Program-made: the position numbers and the translations under genes | Source of the DNA: Alteromonas sp047556435 | Lineage (GTDB): Bacteria; Pseudomonadota; Gammaproteobacteria; Enterobacterales; Alteromonadaceae | Assembly (NCBI RefSeq): GCF_047556435.1 | Contig: NZ_CP180210.1 | Span: forward strand, 1,922,001-1,986,000 | Length of the DNA: 64,000 bases | Direction: 5' to 3' | Part shown: positions 51,451 through 60,377 of the stretch, in pieces | Position numbering within the stretch: the first letter of the stretch is position 1 | Layout: each line of letters begins with the position of its first letter | Notes under the pieces: generated by a model | What the model was told of the DNA's origin: nothing | Seen by the model: the letters and a program-made list of their open reading frames with translations, nothing else | Databases searched by the model: none

Positions 51451-52824
51451 TTATAAAGACATAGTGTCTTGCGTGGTGCCACGTTTGGGAACAAATAACG
51501 TGCCATAAAGTCGCGCGGCGAATTCGTCGGTCATTCCGGATATATAATCTGCAATCACCCGCATGCCATTATCGTCCTTCTGCGCAGCCCGCCATCTCGC
51601 CTGTGTATTTTCCGGTAGCAGGCGCTCGGGATCGGAACTGAATGCTTCAAACAACTCCATCACAACCAGCTGTCCCTTGTATTCAAGCATCTGTACATCC
51701 GGGCGACGGATCACTTTATTAAAAACAAACCCTTTAAATAAGTGAAGTGCCTGTGAATGAGCCTCTGACAATCTGGCATTATAGGCAAGCAGTGGATGAG
51801 CGAATCCCTCTACCTGCTTAATTTCGATCGCGGTAATAAAGGCATTAACCAGTGCGCCGATGGCGTTTTTGCGTTCGTGGTGTTGTGCGCTGAACAGTTT
51901 TTCAGCCAGTGGTAAAGCTTTTTCTGAAATACCAGGAATATCAAGCGAAATAAGAGGCTCTGCAACGTCTGATATAAAGTCGGCGTAATTGACCATGCCC
52001 ATAACAATACTGTCTTCCAGATCGTGAATGCCATAGGCGATGTCGTCTGCCAGTTCCATGATGGAGCAGTCAAACGACTTAAACCGTGTTTTAGCCGCTT
52101 GCCCTGTTTTTTCTTTGAACGACATAAAGCGGTCGCGATCATTTTGCGATAGCGGTGCCAGCAGCCATTCAAAAAGGTTTTCGTCACAGCGGAAGAGGCC
52201 TTTCGGTGGGTGCCATTCACTGGCTTTTACCTGTCTTAGCGTCGTGGGACGTGTTGGGTAAGTGATGTTCTGACTCAGCGTATCAATAAAATTGGGATAC
52301 TTTACCAGCCCCAGCACGCTGCGGCGGCTAAGATTCATGCCGTGGTCGGCAGTGTAAGGCTCAAGTTTTGTAATGATGCGAAATGTCTGTCCGTTGCCCT
52401 CAAACCCCCCGTGTTGATGCATCATATAGTGCAGTGCTACTTCACCACCGTGGCCGAAAGGGGGATGACCGATATCGTGTGCGAGGCATAGGGTCTCGAT
52501 CAGACTGTCATCCATGCATAACAAGGTGGCCAGTTCGGGGTACTTACCGGTAAGCTGGGCATTTATTCCTGTTCCGATTTGCGCCGCTTCCAGTGAATGA
52601 GTTAGCCGGGTGCGGTAAAAGTCACTTAAGCCGACACCCAGTACCTGGGTTTTTGCCTGGAGACGGCGAAACGCGGCAGAGTGCAGTACTCTGGCTTTAT
52701 CGCGCTGATAGGGCGAGCGATGGTCGCCATCACGACTTTGAACGCGCGGCAACCGCCGCTCGAACCACTGCGATTCCCATGACGTTGACTGAACATGTGA
52801 GCTGTTCGCTTCGTGCTGCCTCAA
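51451..52824 (-). CDS. dGTPase-like HD-domain triphosphohydrolase (anti-phage type possible)
   Basis: A 457-residue HD-domain dNTPase. I place the start at TTG 52824, because AAAGGAG (52831-52837) precedes it by six bases; an ATG at 52872 would overlap yfbR and has no ribosome site. HD motifs: FRRLQAKTQV, RTRLTHSLEAAQIG, CLAHDIGHPPFGHGGE (the HD pair), and MELADDIAYGIHDLEDS. Relatives hydrolyse dGTP to deoxyguanosine and triphosphate; several such enzymes deplete dNTPs against phage. It follows yfbR by 19 bases, so a nucleotide-pool unit is implied. The subgroup is not assigned more closely. Confidence 0.9.
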   Translation of the reverse strand: MRQHEANSSHVQSTSWESQWFERRLPRVQSRDGDHRSPYQRDKARVLHSAAFRRLQAKTQVLGVGLSDFYRTRLTHSLEAAQIGTGINAQLTGKYPELATLLCMDDSLIETLCLAHDIGHPPFGHGGEVALHYMMHQHGGFEGNGQTFRIITKLEPYTADHGMNLSRRSVLGLVKYPNFIDTLSQNITYPTRPTTLRQVKASEWHPPKGLFRCDENLFEWLLAPLSQNDRDRFMSFKEKTGQAAKTRFKSFDCSIMELADDIAYGIHDLEDSIVMGMVNYADFISDVAEPLISLDIPGISEKALPLAEKLFSAQHHERKNAIGALVNAFITAIEIKQVEGFAHPLLAYNARLSEAHSQALHLFKGFVFNKVIRRPDVQMLEYKGQLVVMELFEAFSSDPERLLPENTQARWRAAQKDDNGMRVIADYISGMTDEFAARLYGTLFVPKRGTTQDTMSL

Positions 52825-52843
52825 TCTTAACTCCTTTGACCGG

Positions 52844-53446
52844 TTAGCCTGGCTCGTCTTGCGTAATTTCATCCAGACTCAGTGAAAAGCTCGGGACGTA
52901 GCGGGTGATAAAATAGTCTACTTCATCGGATTGATAAGCTTTTAAAATGGTGTCCAACCGCTTTTTGGCAAGCTTAAATTCCTGATTACCCGCCGCCAGT
53001 TCCTCCAGCGTCTTCAGATACGCACACAAAACATCTGCGGCTTTGACAATAAACGCTTCCTCTTCGGAGTGCATGTGGCTGTCGATAAGCGCAGCATAGT
53101 CGTCACGAAATGCTTCGGGCGCCATGTCGACAAGCTTTTGTTCTGCGATTTTTTCAATTTTTTTGTATTCGTCTTTTATCGCCGGGTTGAAATATTTCAC
53201 CGGGGTAGGCAAATCGCCGGTGAGTACTTCAGATACATCATGAAACATCGCGATGGTGGCAATACGCTCAGGGTTCAGCGTACCACCGAAGAAACGATTT
53301 TTTATCAGAGCAAGGGCATGTGCGACCATGGCTACCTGCAGACTGTGTTCCTGTACGTTCTCTGTACGGATATTGTGCATAAGCGGCCAACGATTGATTA
53401 ACTTCATTCGCGACAAATGGGCGAAGAAGTGGCTTTTATCCGACAC
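52844..53446 (-). CDS. yfbR: 5'-deoxynucleotidase YfbR
   Basis: A 200-residue HD-domain phosphatase, same length as E. coli YfbR (199). It has the family start FFAHLSRMKLINRWPLMHN, REN-like TENVQEHSLQVA, the HD pair in IAMFHDVSEVLTGDLPTPVKY, and FIVKAADVLCAYLKTLEE. It dephosphorylates deoxyribonucleoside monophosphates to nucleosides. The order alaA-yfbR is conserved with E. coli. The 19-base gap to the dGTPase-like gene suggests a shared transcript and both act on the deoxynucleotide pool. Confidence 0.95.
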   Translation of the reverse strand: MSDKSHFFAHLSRMKLINRWPLMHNIRTENVQEHSLQVAMVAHALALIKNRFFGGTLNPERIATIAMFHDVSEVLTGDLPTPVKYFNPAIKDEYKKIEKIAEQKLVDMAPEAFRDDYAALIDSHMHSEEEAFIVKAADVLCAYLKTLEELAAGNQEFKLAKKRLDTILKAYQSDEVDYFITRYVPSFSLSLDEITQDEPG

Positions 53447-53448
53447 CG

Positions 53449-54669
53449 CTATGCTCCTTGCGTATAGTGACTGAAAAATCGTCCGATTCTCGTCAGTGCA
53501 GGCGAGAGAACGTCGCAGTGCGGTAAAAACACCAGCCGGAAATATATGCCTTCATTTAAATTAAAGGCCCGTCCGTGTACTAACAGAATCTTCTCTGCGC
53601 TCAGCAGGTCGAGGATCATCTGCTCATCGTTATGAATATTGAATTTCTTCTCATCGACCTTCGCAAAACAGTACATAGCGCCATTGGGCTTCACACAACT
53701 TATACCATCAATGCTGTTTAGCATATCGCTGGCAAGATCGCGCTGCAGTTTCAGCCGTCCATTGTCGCTGATAAGATCGTTGATGCTCTGATATCCACCC
53801 AGCGCGGTCTGGATTGCACTTTGGCAAGGTACGTTTGCACACATGCGCATAGAAGAAAGAATATTTAACCCTTCAATATAGTCTCTGGCTACGCGTTTAT
53901 TACCAGAGACGACCAGCCAGCCTGCGCGAAAACCGGCAACCCGGTAGTTTTTAGATAAACCGCCCAACGTAACGCAGAAAACCTCATCCGTCAGTGAGGC
54001 GATGCAGGTGTGTTGTGCACCGTCGTAAAGTATTTTGTCGTAAATTTCGTCACTGAAAATAACCAGTCCGTGCTCACGGGCAACCTTAACTACCTCTTCA
54101 AGCAGAGCTTTGTCGTACACTGCACCTGTAGGGTTATTTGGGTTTATCAGTACGATCGCCCGGGTTTTACTGGTGATTTTGCTTTTGATGTCGTCAATGT
54201 CCGGGAACCATCCGGCCTGTTCGTCACACCGGTAATGTACCGGTGAACCGGAAGATAAGCTGACAGCTGCTGTCCACAGCGGGTAGTCAGGGCTTGGCAG
54301 CAATACCTCATCGCCATGGTTTAGCAATGCCTGCATGGCCATCATGATCATCTCACTCACGCCATTACCAATGTAAACATCGTCAACGCGAATATGCTTA
54401 ATGTTCATTTGCTGGTAATACTGCATAACTGCCACGCGAGCGGCATAAATACCCGTGGAGTCTGAATAACCCTGAGAAGTGGGCAGGTTATGGATCACAT
54501 CTTTGAGTATATCGTCCGGCGCTTCGAAGCCAAACGGAGCAGGATTACCAATATTCAGTTTCAGGATGCGATGGCCTTCGTCTTCCATCTTCTTTGCCTG
54601 CGCGGCAATGGGGCCTCTAATGTCATAGCAGACATTATCCAGTTTGTGTGAGCGAGCTACGGTTTTCAT
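53449..54669 (-). CDS. alaA: Glutamate-pyruvate aminotransferase AlaA
   Basis: A 406-residue class I PLP aminotransferase. It starts ARSHKLDNVCYDIRGPI, matching E. coli AlaA (YfbQ). The PLP lysine is in VTLGGLSKNYRVAGFRAGW, with Asn in INPNNPTGAVY, Tyr in FSDEIYDKILYD, and Arg in GIYFRLVFLP. It makes alanine from pyruvate and glutamate. It is the first gene of the alaA-yfbR-dGTPase run; yfbR follows three bases after its stop. Confidence 0.94.
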   Translation of the reverse strand: MKTVARSHKLDNVCYDIRGPIAAQAKKMEDEGHRILKLNIGNPAPFGFEAPDDILKDVIHNLPTSQGYSDSTGIYAARVAVMQYYQQMNIKHIRVDDVYIGNGVSEMIMMAMQALLNHGDEVLLPSPDYPLWTAAVSLSSGSPVHYRCDEQAGWFPDIDDIKSKITSKTRAIVLINPNNPTGAVYDKALLEEVVKVAREHGLVIFSDEIYDKILYDGAQHTCIASLTDEVFCVTLGGLSKNYRVAGFRAGWLVVSGNKRVARDYIEGLNILSSMRMCANVPCQSAIQTALGGYQSINDLISDNGRLKLQRDLASDMLNSIDGISCVKPNGAMYCFAKVDEKKFNIHNDEQMILDLLSAEKILLVHGRAFNLNEGIYFRLVFLPHCDVLSPALTRIGRFFSHYTQGA

Positions 54670-54936
54670 GGTCTATCTGGTTGATTTACATACGCATCAG
54701 AGTATCGCAAAGCAACGATGCTGGCTAACCCTAATTTTGCTTATTGCAGGTATTTTTTGATGGTATTTTTCAGTTCGGCAGGGGGCGTCAGGATAGATAT
54801 AAATAGTAGGGAAATAAAGAATGGTAACGACACATTTATATACAGTTTGCCGTTAGCGTATTATCCGCAAATCAGCTTTAATAGTGAATGACACCTGTTA
54901 TTACGCACAACCTGTTGAATGTGCCGGGAATGATCT

Positions 54937-55467
54937 ATGCCTCTACCTTTATTATGGCTTGGTGCTGGTATTGCTGCAGCATATGCTGGCTCGCAAATTG
55001 CCAGAGAAAAACAAAAATCTGATGGCCACATCCGGCATTTTCCTGGCGAACACCAAACCGAAGTGACGCCGGTAGACGGCGCTATAGTGTGCTGCGGAAT
55101 CTACGAATTGTTTCAGCACACGGGGATCTGGCTGGATGGTAACATTGTTGAGTTGAGAGGGAACGGTCTTATCCGGGGCATTTCTCCTTCACGATTTCTC
55201 TCAGACCGTTCAGGTAACCGGGTTTTTGTCGCCTGTAATGAGGCCCTGGAACCGTTGGTGGCACCAGATACTGTCACTAATGCATTAGACAGGCTATACA
55301 CCTATTCTGAGTACGATCTGGTCTCTAACAACTGCCACCGTTTTGTGTATGAGTGTGTCAGTGGTTCCTCCCGGCGCATTACTCGGTTTGCGGAGCTCAA
55401 TGCCGCCCTCAAAGTACAGTTTCACACTGCCATCCACTGGCAGCCTGTCCGTATGCCAATAAACTAA
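54937..55467 (+). CDS. LRAT/NlpC-like domain protein
   Basis: A 176-residue protein with an N-terminal hydrophobic helix (LLWLGAGIAAAYAGS), so probably membrane-anchored. The LRAT-type catalytic parts are His in FQHTGIWLDGNIVELRG and Cys in SNNCHRFVYECV (NC motif), with VDGAIVCCGIYE before. The LRAT family transfers acyl groups or hydrolyses lipids through a thioester on that Cys. It matches bacterial proteins of the lecithin retinol acyltransferase family by motifs only; substrate is unknown. Start ATG 54937 follows GGGAATGATCT. The gene ends at a hairpin terminator. Confidence 0.75.
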   Translation: MPLPLLWLGAGIAAAYAGSQIAREKQKSDGHIRHFPGEHQTEVTPVDGAIVCCGIYELFQHTGIWLDGNIVELRGNGLIRGISPSRFLSDRSGNRVFVACNEALEPLVAPDTVTNALDRLYTYSEYDLVSNNCHRFVYECVSGSSRRITRFAELNAALKVQFHTAIHWQPVRMPIN

Positions 55468-55475
55468 ATCAATAG

Positions 55476-55530
55476 TAAGCGGAGCAGGGTACTAGGTTCT
55501 CCTCATGGAATACTCCGCTTATTTTCCTTT
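55476..55530 (+). terminator. Terminator after the LRAT-like gene
   Basis: Stem TAAGCGGAG/CTCCGCTTA (55476-55484 with 55513-55521), 28-base loop, then TTTTCCTTTTT. Confidence 0.65.
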
Positions 55531-55740
55531 TTAAACAATATGATAGCCTGTTAGCTTCCCACCTCAATTGCCTCTTTGCTGTCGTGCCTGCGGCTTAAAG
55601 CTGGAATTATTACATTAATTTATGTTAAAAGTTTGTGAACCTGGCTTACTGCACCTATCGTAATGAGTAGTACTCCGCTAAAAGTGCACTCATAGCACTG
55701 GACGGATACGCTTGATCAATCAGACTTCTGAGGGGAAGCT

Positions 55741-56535
55741 ATGTCACAGCATTTCAAAGAAACACCACAAAACGCGATTACTGAAAGTGGAATTGCAAGG
55801 GTGATTCCCTGCAAAGAGCTTGATGTAGGCGATCCAATTAAATGGCTATCGCTGGGCTTACGCGACATGGTAAAAACGCCTGGACTTACCGCATTCTATG
55901 GCGTCATGTTCGCCATAATCCCGTGGTTAATAACCTACCTTGTCGCGATGACCGGCTGGCATTTAGTGATTATGCCTGCCATTGTCGTGTTCATGCTAAT
56001 TGGTCCGTTTCTGGCTGCCGGTCTGTACGACGTCAGTTGGGAATTGGAGAAAGGCCATAAACCTTCATTGAGACACTCGCTACGCGCCATGCGTCGTAAC
56101 GCTGTTAACGAGTGGGGGTTTGGGATCTTGCTGATGGTTATGATGATTTTCTGGCTTCGGGTCGCGTCGCTAATTCATGCACTTTATCCACCTTACCTTG
56201 ACGAGACGCTGGAAAGCCTTATGCCATTCCTCATTCTTGGTACCGCTGTAGGTGCATTATTTACGCTGGTCATGTTGTTTATAACCGCTTTTACTCAGCC
56301 CATTCTTATGGAAAGGAAAGTCGATCTGGCAACTGCTGTACTAACCAGCGTAAATGCAGTCTGGTTGAATAAACTCCCTATGCTGATTTGGGGCGCCATT
56401 ATCTTCAGCGCGGTTGCCATTGGGTTTGTCACCGGTTTTATCGGTTTTATCTTTCTGATGCCGCTGATTGGATATGGATCCTGGCATGCTTATATCGATG
56501 CTATAGAGACGAAAAAGCCGAGAAATTACGAATAA
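55741..56535 (+). CDS. DUF2189 integral membrane protein
   Basis: A 264-residue polytopic membrane protein. The N-terminal cytoplasmic segment (1-45) has the family pattern GDPIKWLSLGLRDMVKTPGLTAFYGV. Five or six helices follow (about 52-70, 75-97, 125-145, 160-187, 210-240). The GPFLAAGLYDVSWELEKG block is typical of DUF2189. Function is unknown. The ATG has GAGGGGAAGCT before it, a strong site. It stands alone between the LRAT-like gene and the DUF3718 gene, and a terminator follows. Confidence 0.82.
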   Translation: MSQHFKETPQNAITESGIARVIPCKELDVGDPIKWLSLGLRDMVKTPGLTAFYGVMFAIIPWLITYLVAMTGWHLVIMPAIVVFMLIGPFLAAGLYDVSWELEKGHKPSLRHSLRAMRRNAVNEWGFGILLMVMMIFWLRVASLIHALYPPYLDETLESLMPFLILGTAVGALFTLVMLFITAFTQPILMERKVDLATAVLTSVNAVWLNKLPMLIWGAIIFSAVAIGFVTGFIGFIFLMPLIGYGSWHAYIDAIETKKPRNYE

Positions 56536-56558
56536 AGTGTAATTTTATTACAGTTTTG

Positions 56559-56599
56559 AGGCGGTTTTTTCACTCAATTTCCCGAAAAACGCCTTTTTT
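56559..56599 (+). terminator. Terminator after the DUF2189 gene
   Basis: Stem AGGCG-G-TTTTT with AAAAACGCCT (56559-56569 with 56585-56594), then T6. The extra G makes a one-base bulge. Confidence 0.72.
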
Positions 56600-56892
56600 C
56601 TGTAAAACTTTCAGTAACAATATTACATTTCTGGCGATTTTGAAGCTCCATAGCTAGAATTATTTTGCAGTAAAATTCTTTTTTTAATTCCTTTTTGTTA
56701 TATCTGATTTTTATAAATCCAGTAAAATCAGTGACTTGTGTTTTTAATGCTTGTTTAACATTCTGTTTTACCGCCTATTTACCCACTTACAACAATATTC
56801 CAACAGTAATTTATTTTCAGATGAGGCATAACTTAATAGCGCCAGGGCAGCAAAGCCTGGCGATACAGAGTTTGCCAAAACATGAGGATTAA
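56600..56892. other. AT-rich leader before the DUF3718 gene
   Basis: No gene is supported in this very AT-rich stretch, which must contain the promoter of the following gene. The AGGATTAA just before the ATG is its ribosome site. Confidence 0.45.
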
Positions 56893-57219
56893 ATGATGAA
56901 AACTGTAAAAGCACTTGCAATGGTATTGGGTATGGTTGCGGCTTCAGGAAGCGCACTAGCAGCGGCTCCGCAAAAAGACGTGCGTTTTGTTGGTGATACG
57001 CAGTTCTCTGGATTCTGCAAAGCCATTGTAATGGATGACATCAAAGTATTGCGCGCTAACTTGTCTCGCAACGTCGGTCGTATTGGTGCCAGCCAACGTG
57101 AAGTACTGCGCATGGTAACGGCGGAAGATGGTTTGACTTGCAATGGCGAAACGCTGATTGACTTTTCAATGAAGCGTGATGCGAATGCAGTTTACGAATA
57201 CCTGACTTCGCGCAGCTAA
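56893..57219 (+). CDS. DUF3718 secreted small protein
   Basis: A 108-residue protein with a signal peptide (LAMVLGMVAASGSALAA, cleavage after ALA). The mature part has two Cys (FCKAIVMDD and LTCNGETLIDFS), a likely disulfide pair, and the C...DD...CNG pattern of DUF3718, seen in Alteromonadales and related bacteria. Start ATG at 56893, or at 56896 as the second Met; AGGA precedes both. Function is unknown. The gene is monocistronic and convergent with the RND operon. Confidence 0.78.
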   Translation: MMKTVKALAMVLGMVAASGSALAAAPQKDVRFVGDTQFSGFCKAIVMDDIKVLRANLSRNVGRIGASQREVLRMVTAEDGLTCNGETLIDFSMKRDANAVYEYLTSRS

Positions 57220-57238
57220 TCGTGCTCTGGCTAAGCAA

Positions 57239-57278
57239 ACGGGTGCGCCGACTTTGGCGTAACTATCGGGGCACCCGT
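57239..57278. terminator. Hairpin between DUF3718 and the RND operon
   Basis: Stem ACGGGTGC/GCACCCGT (57239-57246 with 57271-57278), 24-base loop with an internal GCC/GGC dyad, no T-run. Position between convergent genes suggests termination. Confidence 0.45.
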
Positions 57279-57311
57279 CATGATGGCTATTGTTGGCGAG
57301 TTATGCTCGGA

Positions 57312-60300
57312 TCATATCCTTACCCAGCGGGATACCCGAGCACGACTTTCAGCCATAAGACGTTGGGTATGGAAGCGGAGCTTCAGCAGCAGCACGTAAG
57401 CCAGCGGCACCAGGAAAAGACTGGTGAGCGTTGAGAATATCAGTCCTCCGATAATGGCGATGGCCATGGGGGAATAGGGAGGGCCATCGCCACCTATTCT
57501 CGTGCTGCCAAATGCCAGAGGTAACAGACCAAGTACGGTAGTTGCTACGGTCATCAAAATCGGTCGGATCCGTGACTGACATCCATCCGCAACCGCATCA
57601 AACAGACTCTCCCCCTGTTCAATTAACTGATTGATTCTGTCTACCAGAACAATGCCATTGTTCACCACAATCCCCATCAGTATAAGCATGCCAATCATGC
57701 CCATGACTGACATTGACGTGCCGGTCAGCATGAACGCCCAAAACACGCCTGTGAAAGAGAAAAGTAGTGAGGTTATGACTGCCGTCGGTAGCAGCAGCGA
57801 CTCGAATAATGCTGCCATCACGACGTAAATCATGCAGATAGCCAATAACATATTCATTTGCATCACCGCATTAGCCTCATCCTGGCGACGGAAGCTGCCA
57901 TCCAGCGTCCAGCTGTAGCCACTGGGCAAGGCGATGTAGCTCATTGCCGATTCGATGCGCTCGCGGGCTTGTTCGACGGTAAGATCATCCGCCAGGTTGG
58001 CACCAATGGATAATGCGGTTTGACGATAATGTCGGTCAATCTGTGAAAGCTGCTGGGCAACGGTGATATCTGACACCATATCCAGCGTGATGCTTTGGCC
58101 CTGAAGATGAGTGATGTTGATATTTTTAAGGGCATAAAGTGAAGATTGCACATCTTGCCCGTACATCAGTCTGACTCCCACTTCTCCGGCATCACCGTAA
58201 CGAAAGGTACGTAAGTTATTGCCACGCAGCGCAGTGGCGACCAGCGCCGCTACATCGCTGACATTCAGGCCCAGGCGATGGGCTTTTTCCCGATCGATGC
58301 GTATTTGAAGTTCATCGCGTTTTGAGCCGGTATCCGCTTTTACATCCTCGAGCCCTTCGACATTCGACAGCACAGGAACAATCTGCTCAGACAGTTGCAA
58401 CAGCCGGTCAGAAGACTCACCCAATAGCGTCAGCCGCACGCCGCCTCCATTTCCCGACTCCCATTGGAAAGAGGGGCGGGCTCTGACGAACGTCGGCATG
58501 GCCTCGCGGATTTTCTCTTTAATTTCGCTGACACTTACCGGTAAGTCGTCATTAAGGGTAATACCGGAAACGGCGTGGCCTGCCTGAAAATAGGTATACA
58601 CCTGCTTGATATGAAATGCTTCCTGATTGTCATACAGAAACGCTTCCATTTTGTTTACGGTGCCTTCAACTTCTTCGAGCGAGTAATTTTGCACAATATG
58701 ATAGTTGAGCCAGATCCGCTCCTGATTATCATTGCCTTCCTCATCACCCGTAACCACCCCCATCGGTATGGCGGTGCTTAGCAGAATCAGAACAGCAATT
58801 GCCGCGGTTTTACCCTGGTTACGCATGGTCCAGTGCAAAATGCGACCATAACGTGCAATATACCCAGGCTGTTTTGCCGATTTTTGTTGCGGTACTTTGA
58901 TACGTGCAGCCAACAAGGGAATGAGCGTTTGTGCAATGAGCAGTGATGCAAACAGCGAGATACAGATAGCAATAGCCACGTGTTCCAGAAAAACGGTTAA
59001 ATCAATCTTTACGCCAACAATATTGGGAAGAAAGACAATGGCCGTGGTGGCGGTACCGGCGATCACTGCCAGACTGACTTTTCCCACGCCGCGCTGCGTG
59101 GCCCGAATCGCGTTGTCATCTGCACTGCGTTCCTGGAAGATGCTTTCGGTGATAACAACCGCGTTATCCACCAGCATCCCAATTGCCAGCATCAGCCCCA
59201 TGAGCGACAAAATATTCAGCGAATATCCCATCAAATACATCAACCCTAAGGTGATGCAAATAGAAACGGGGACTGACAATACGACAATTAAGGTGGTAGA
59301 GAGCTGACGCAAAAACAGGAACAACACAACAACGGATAAGACAGCACCCAGTAAGCCGGCTGAAATCAGGTCACCTAATGACGAGGTCACGCTTTTGGCG
59401 ATATCGTCCATTACAAAGAGATTGATACCGTTAAACGCCGGGTCGCTTTTTGCCTTCTCTACAACGGCCATTACGCGTTCTGAGACATCAACCAGGTTAC
59501 TTCCTGATTCACGAAAGATATTAAAGCCAACCGCAAACGTGCGGTCCAAATGTCTGCCTTCATTGCGTTTGGGAATTTCATACGCAACATCTGCAATGTC
59601 AGACAGGCGAACGCCGTCTCTTATCCACAGGTTGCGGATATCATCCATATCGGTAAATTCACCCATTGGATTCACCAGAACTTTCTGGTCCATCGCGTAG
59701 ATATGTCCGGCGGTCATTGAGAAATTGGCTTGCTGAAGCGTTGTGCCAAGACGGTCAGTATCAATACGCAGCGCGGCTATCTTTTCAGGTTTCAGACGAA
59801 TGCTGATTTGCTTTTTTAATACACCGTAAAGTTCAACTTTCGATACTCCAGGTACACGCTCAAGAGGACGCTTCAGGTTTCTGTCTAACAAATCATAGGC
59901 ACTGGATAAGTCGCGGTCACTGGATACCCGTAGCTGGAAAATGGGCATATCATTCGTATTGAACTTGTATACCATCACGCGTTCCACATCATCAGGCAGC
60001 AAGTGTCGGATGGCGTCAATTTTTTCACGCGCTTCGATACTTTTCGCCTTCACGTTTTCATCCCAGGCAAATTCAACGAAGATTTCTGCTTTATCCTCGA
60101 AAGAGCTGGCACGTAAACGCTTAATGCCAGACATTGTCGCGATAGCTTCTTCGACGGGGCGGGTAATCATTCTCTCCACTTCCGAGGGCGTGGCGTCACG
60201 GTAGGGAATTTCAACCACCATTTGCGGAATATCGATACCAGGAAATTTTTCCAGCGGGAGCAGGCGCCCCGCAACAATGCCAAACAGCAGCATAGAGAGA

Positions 60301-60377
60301 AATACCATACAGACGGTGACCGGACGATTCATGGCGAACCGGGCAAGCCCGGCGCCGGCGTTTGCGAACTTATCCAT
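57312..60377 (-). CDS. RND efflux permease (second of a tandem pair)
   Basis: A 1021-residue RND (HAE1) transporter with 12 helices and two large periplasmic loops. The proton-relay region is GMLVDNAVVITES in TM4 (Asp pair of the family). The N-terminus NRPVTVCMVFLSMLLFG and the C-terminal QSRIRPILMTVATTVLGLLPLAFG are typical. Such pumps export drugs, detergents or fatty acids by proton antiport. It overlaps the upstream permease by eight bases, so it is co-translated. Two permeases on one adaptor suggest a heteromultimeric pump (as in MdtBC-like systems), or two specificities. No outer-membrane gene follows here. Confidence 0.92.
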   Translation of the reverse strand: MDKFANAGAGLARFAMNRPVTVCMVFLSMLLFGIVAGRLLPLEKFPGIDIPQMVVEIPYRDATPSEVERMITRPVEEAIATMSGIKRLRASSFEDKAEIFVEFAWDENVKAKSIEAREKIDAIRHLLPDDVERVMVYKFNTNDMPIFQLRVSSDRDLSSAYDLLDRNLKRPLERVPGVSKVELYGVLKKQISIRLKPEKIAALRIDTDRLGTTLQQANFSMTAGHIYAMDQKVLVNPMGEFTDMDDIRNLWIRDGVRLSDIADVAYEIPKRNEGRHLDRTFAVGFNIFRESGSNLVDVSERVMAVVEKAKSDPAFNGINLFVMDDIAKSVTSSLGDLISAGLLGAVLSVVVLFLFLRQLSTTLIVVLSVPVSICITLGLMYLMGYSLNILSLMGLMLAIGMLVDNAVVITESIFQERSADDNAIRATQRGVGKVSLAVIAGTATTAIVFLPNIVGVKIDLTVFLEHVAIAICISLFASLLIAQTLIPLLAARIKVPQQKSAKQPGYIARYGRILHWTMRNQGKTAAIAVLILLSTAIPMGVVTGDEEGNDNQERIWLNYHIVQNYSLEEVEGTVNKMEAFLYDNQEAFHIKQVYTYFQAGHAVSGITLNDDLPVSVSEIKEKIREAMPTFVRARPSFQWESGNGGGVRLTLLGESSDRLLQLSEQIVPVLSNVEGLEDVKADTGSKRDELQIRIDREKAHRLGLNVSDVAALVATALRGNNLRTFRYGDAGEVGVRLMYGQDVQSSLYALKNINITHLQGQSITLDMVSDITVAQQLSQIDRHYRQTALSIGANLADDLTVEQARERIESAMSYIALPSGYSWTLDGSFRRQDEANAVMQMNMLLAICMIYVVMAALFESLLLPTAVITSLLFSFTGVFWAFMLTGTSMSVMGMIGMLILMGIVVNNGIVLVDRINQLIEQGESLFDAVADGCQSRIRPILMTVATTVLGLLPLAFGSTRIGGDGPPYSPMAIAIIGGLIFSTLTSLFLVPLAYVLLLKLRFHTQRLMAESRARVSRWVRI

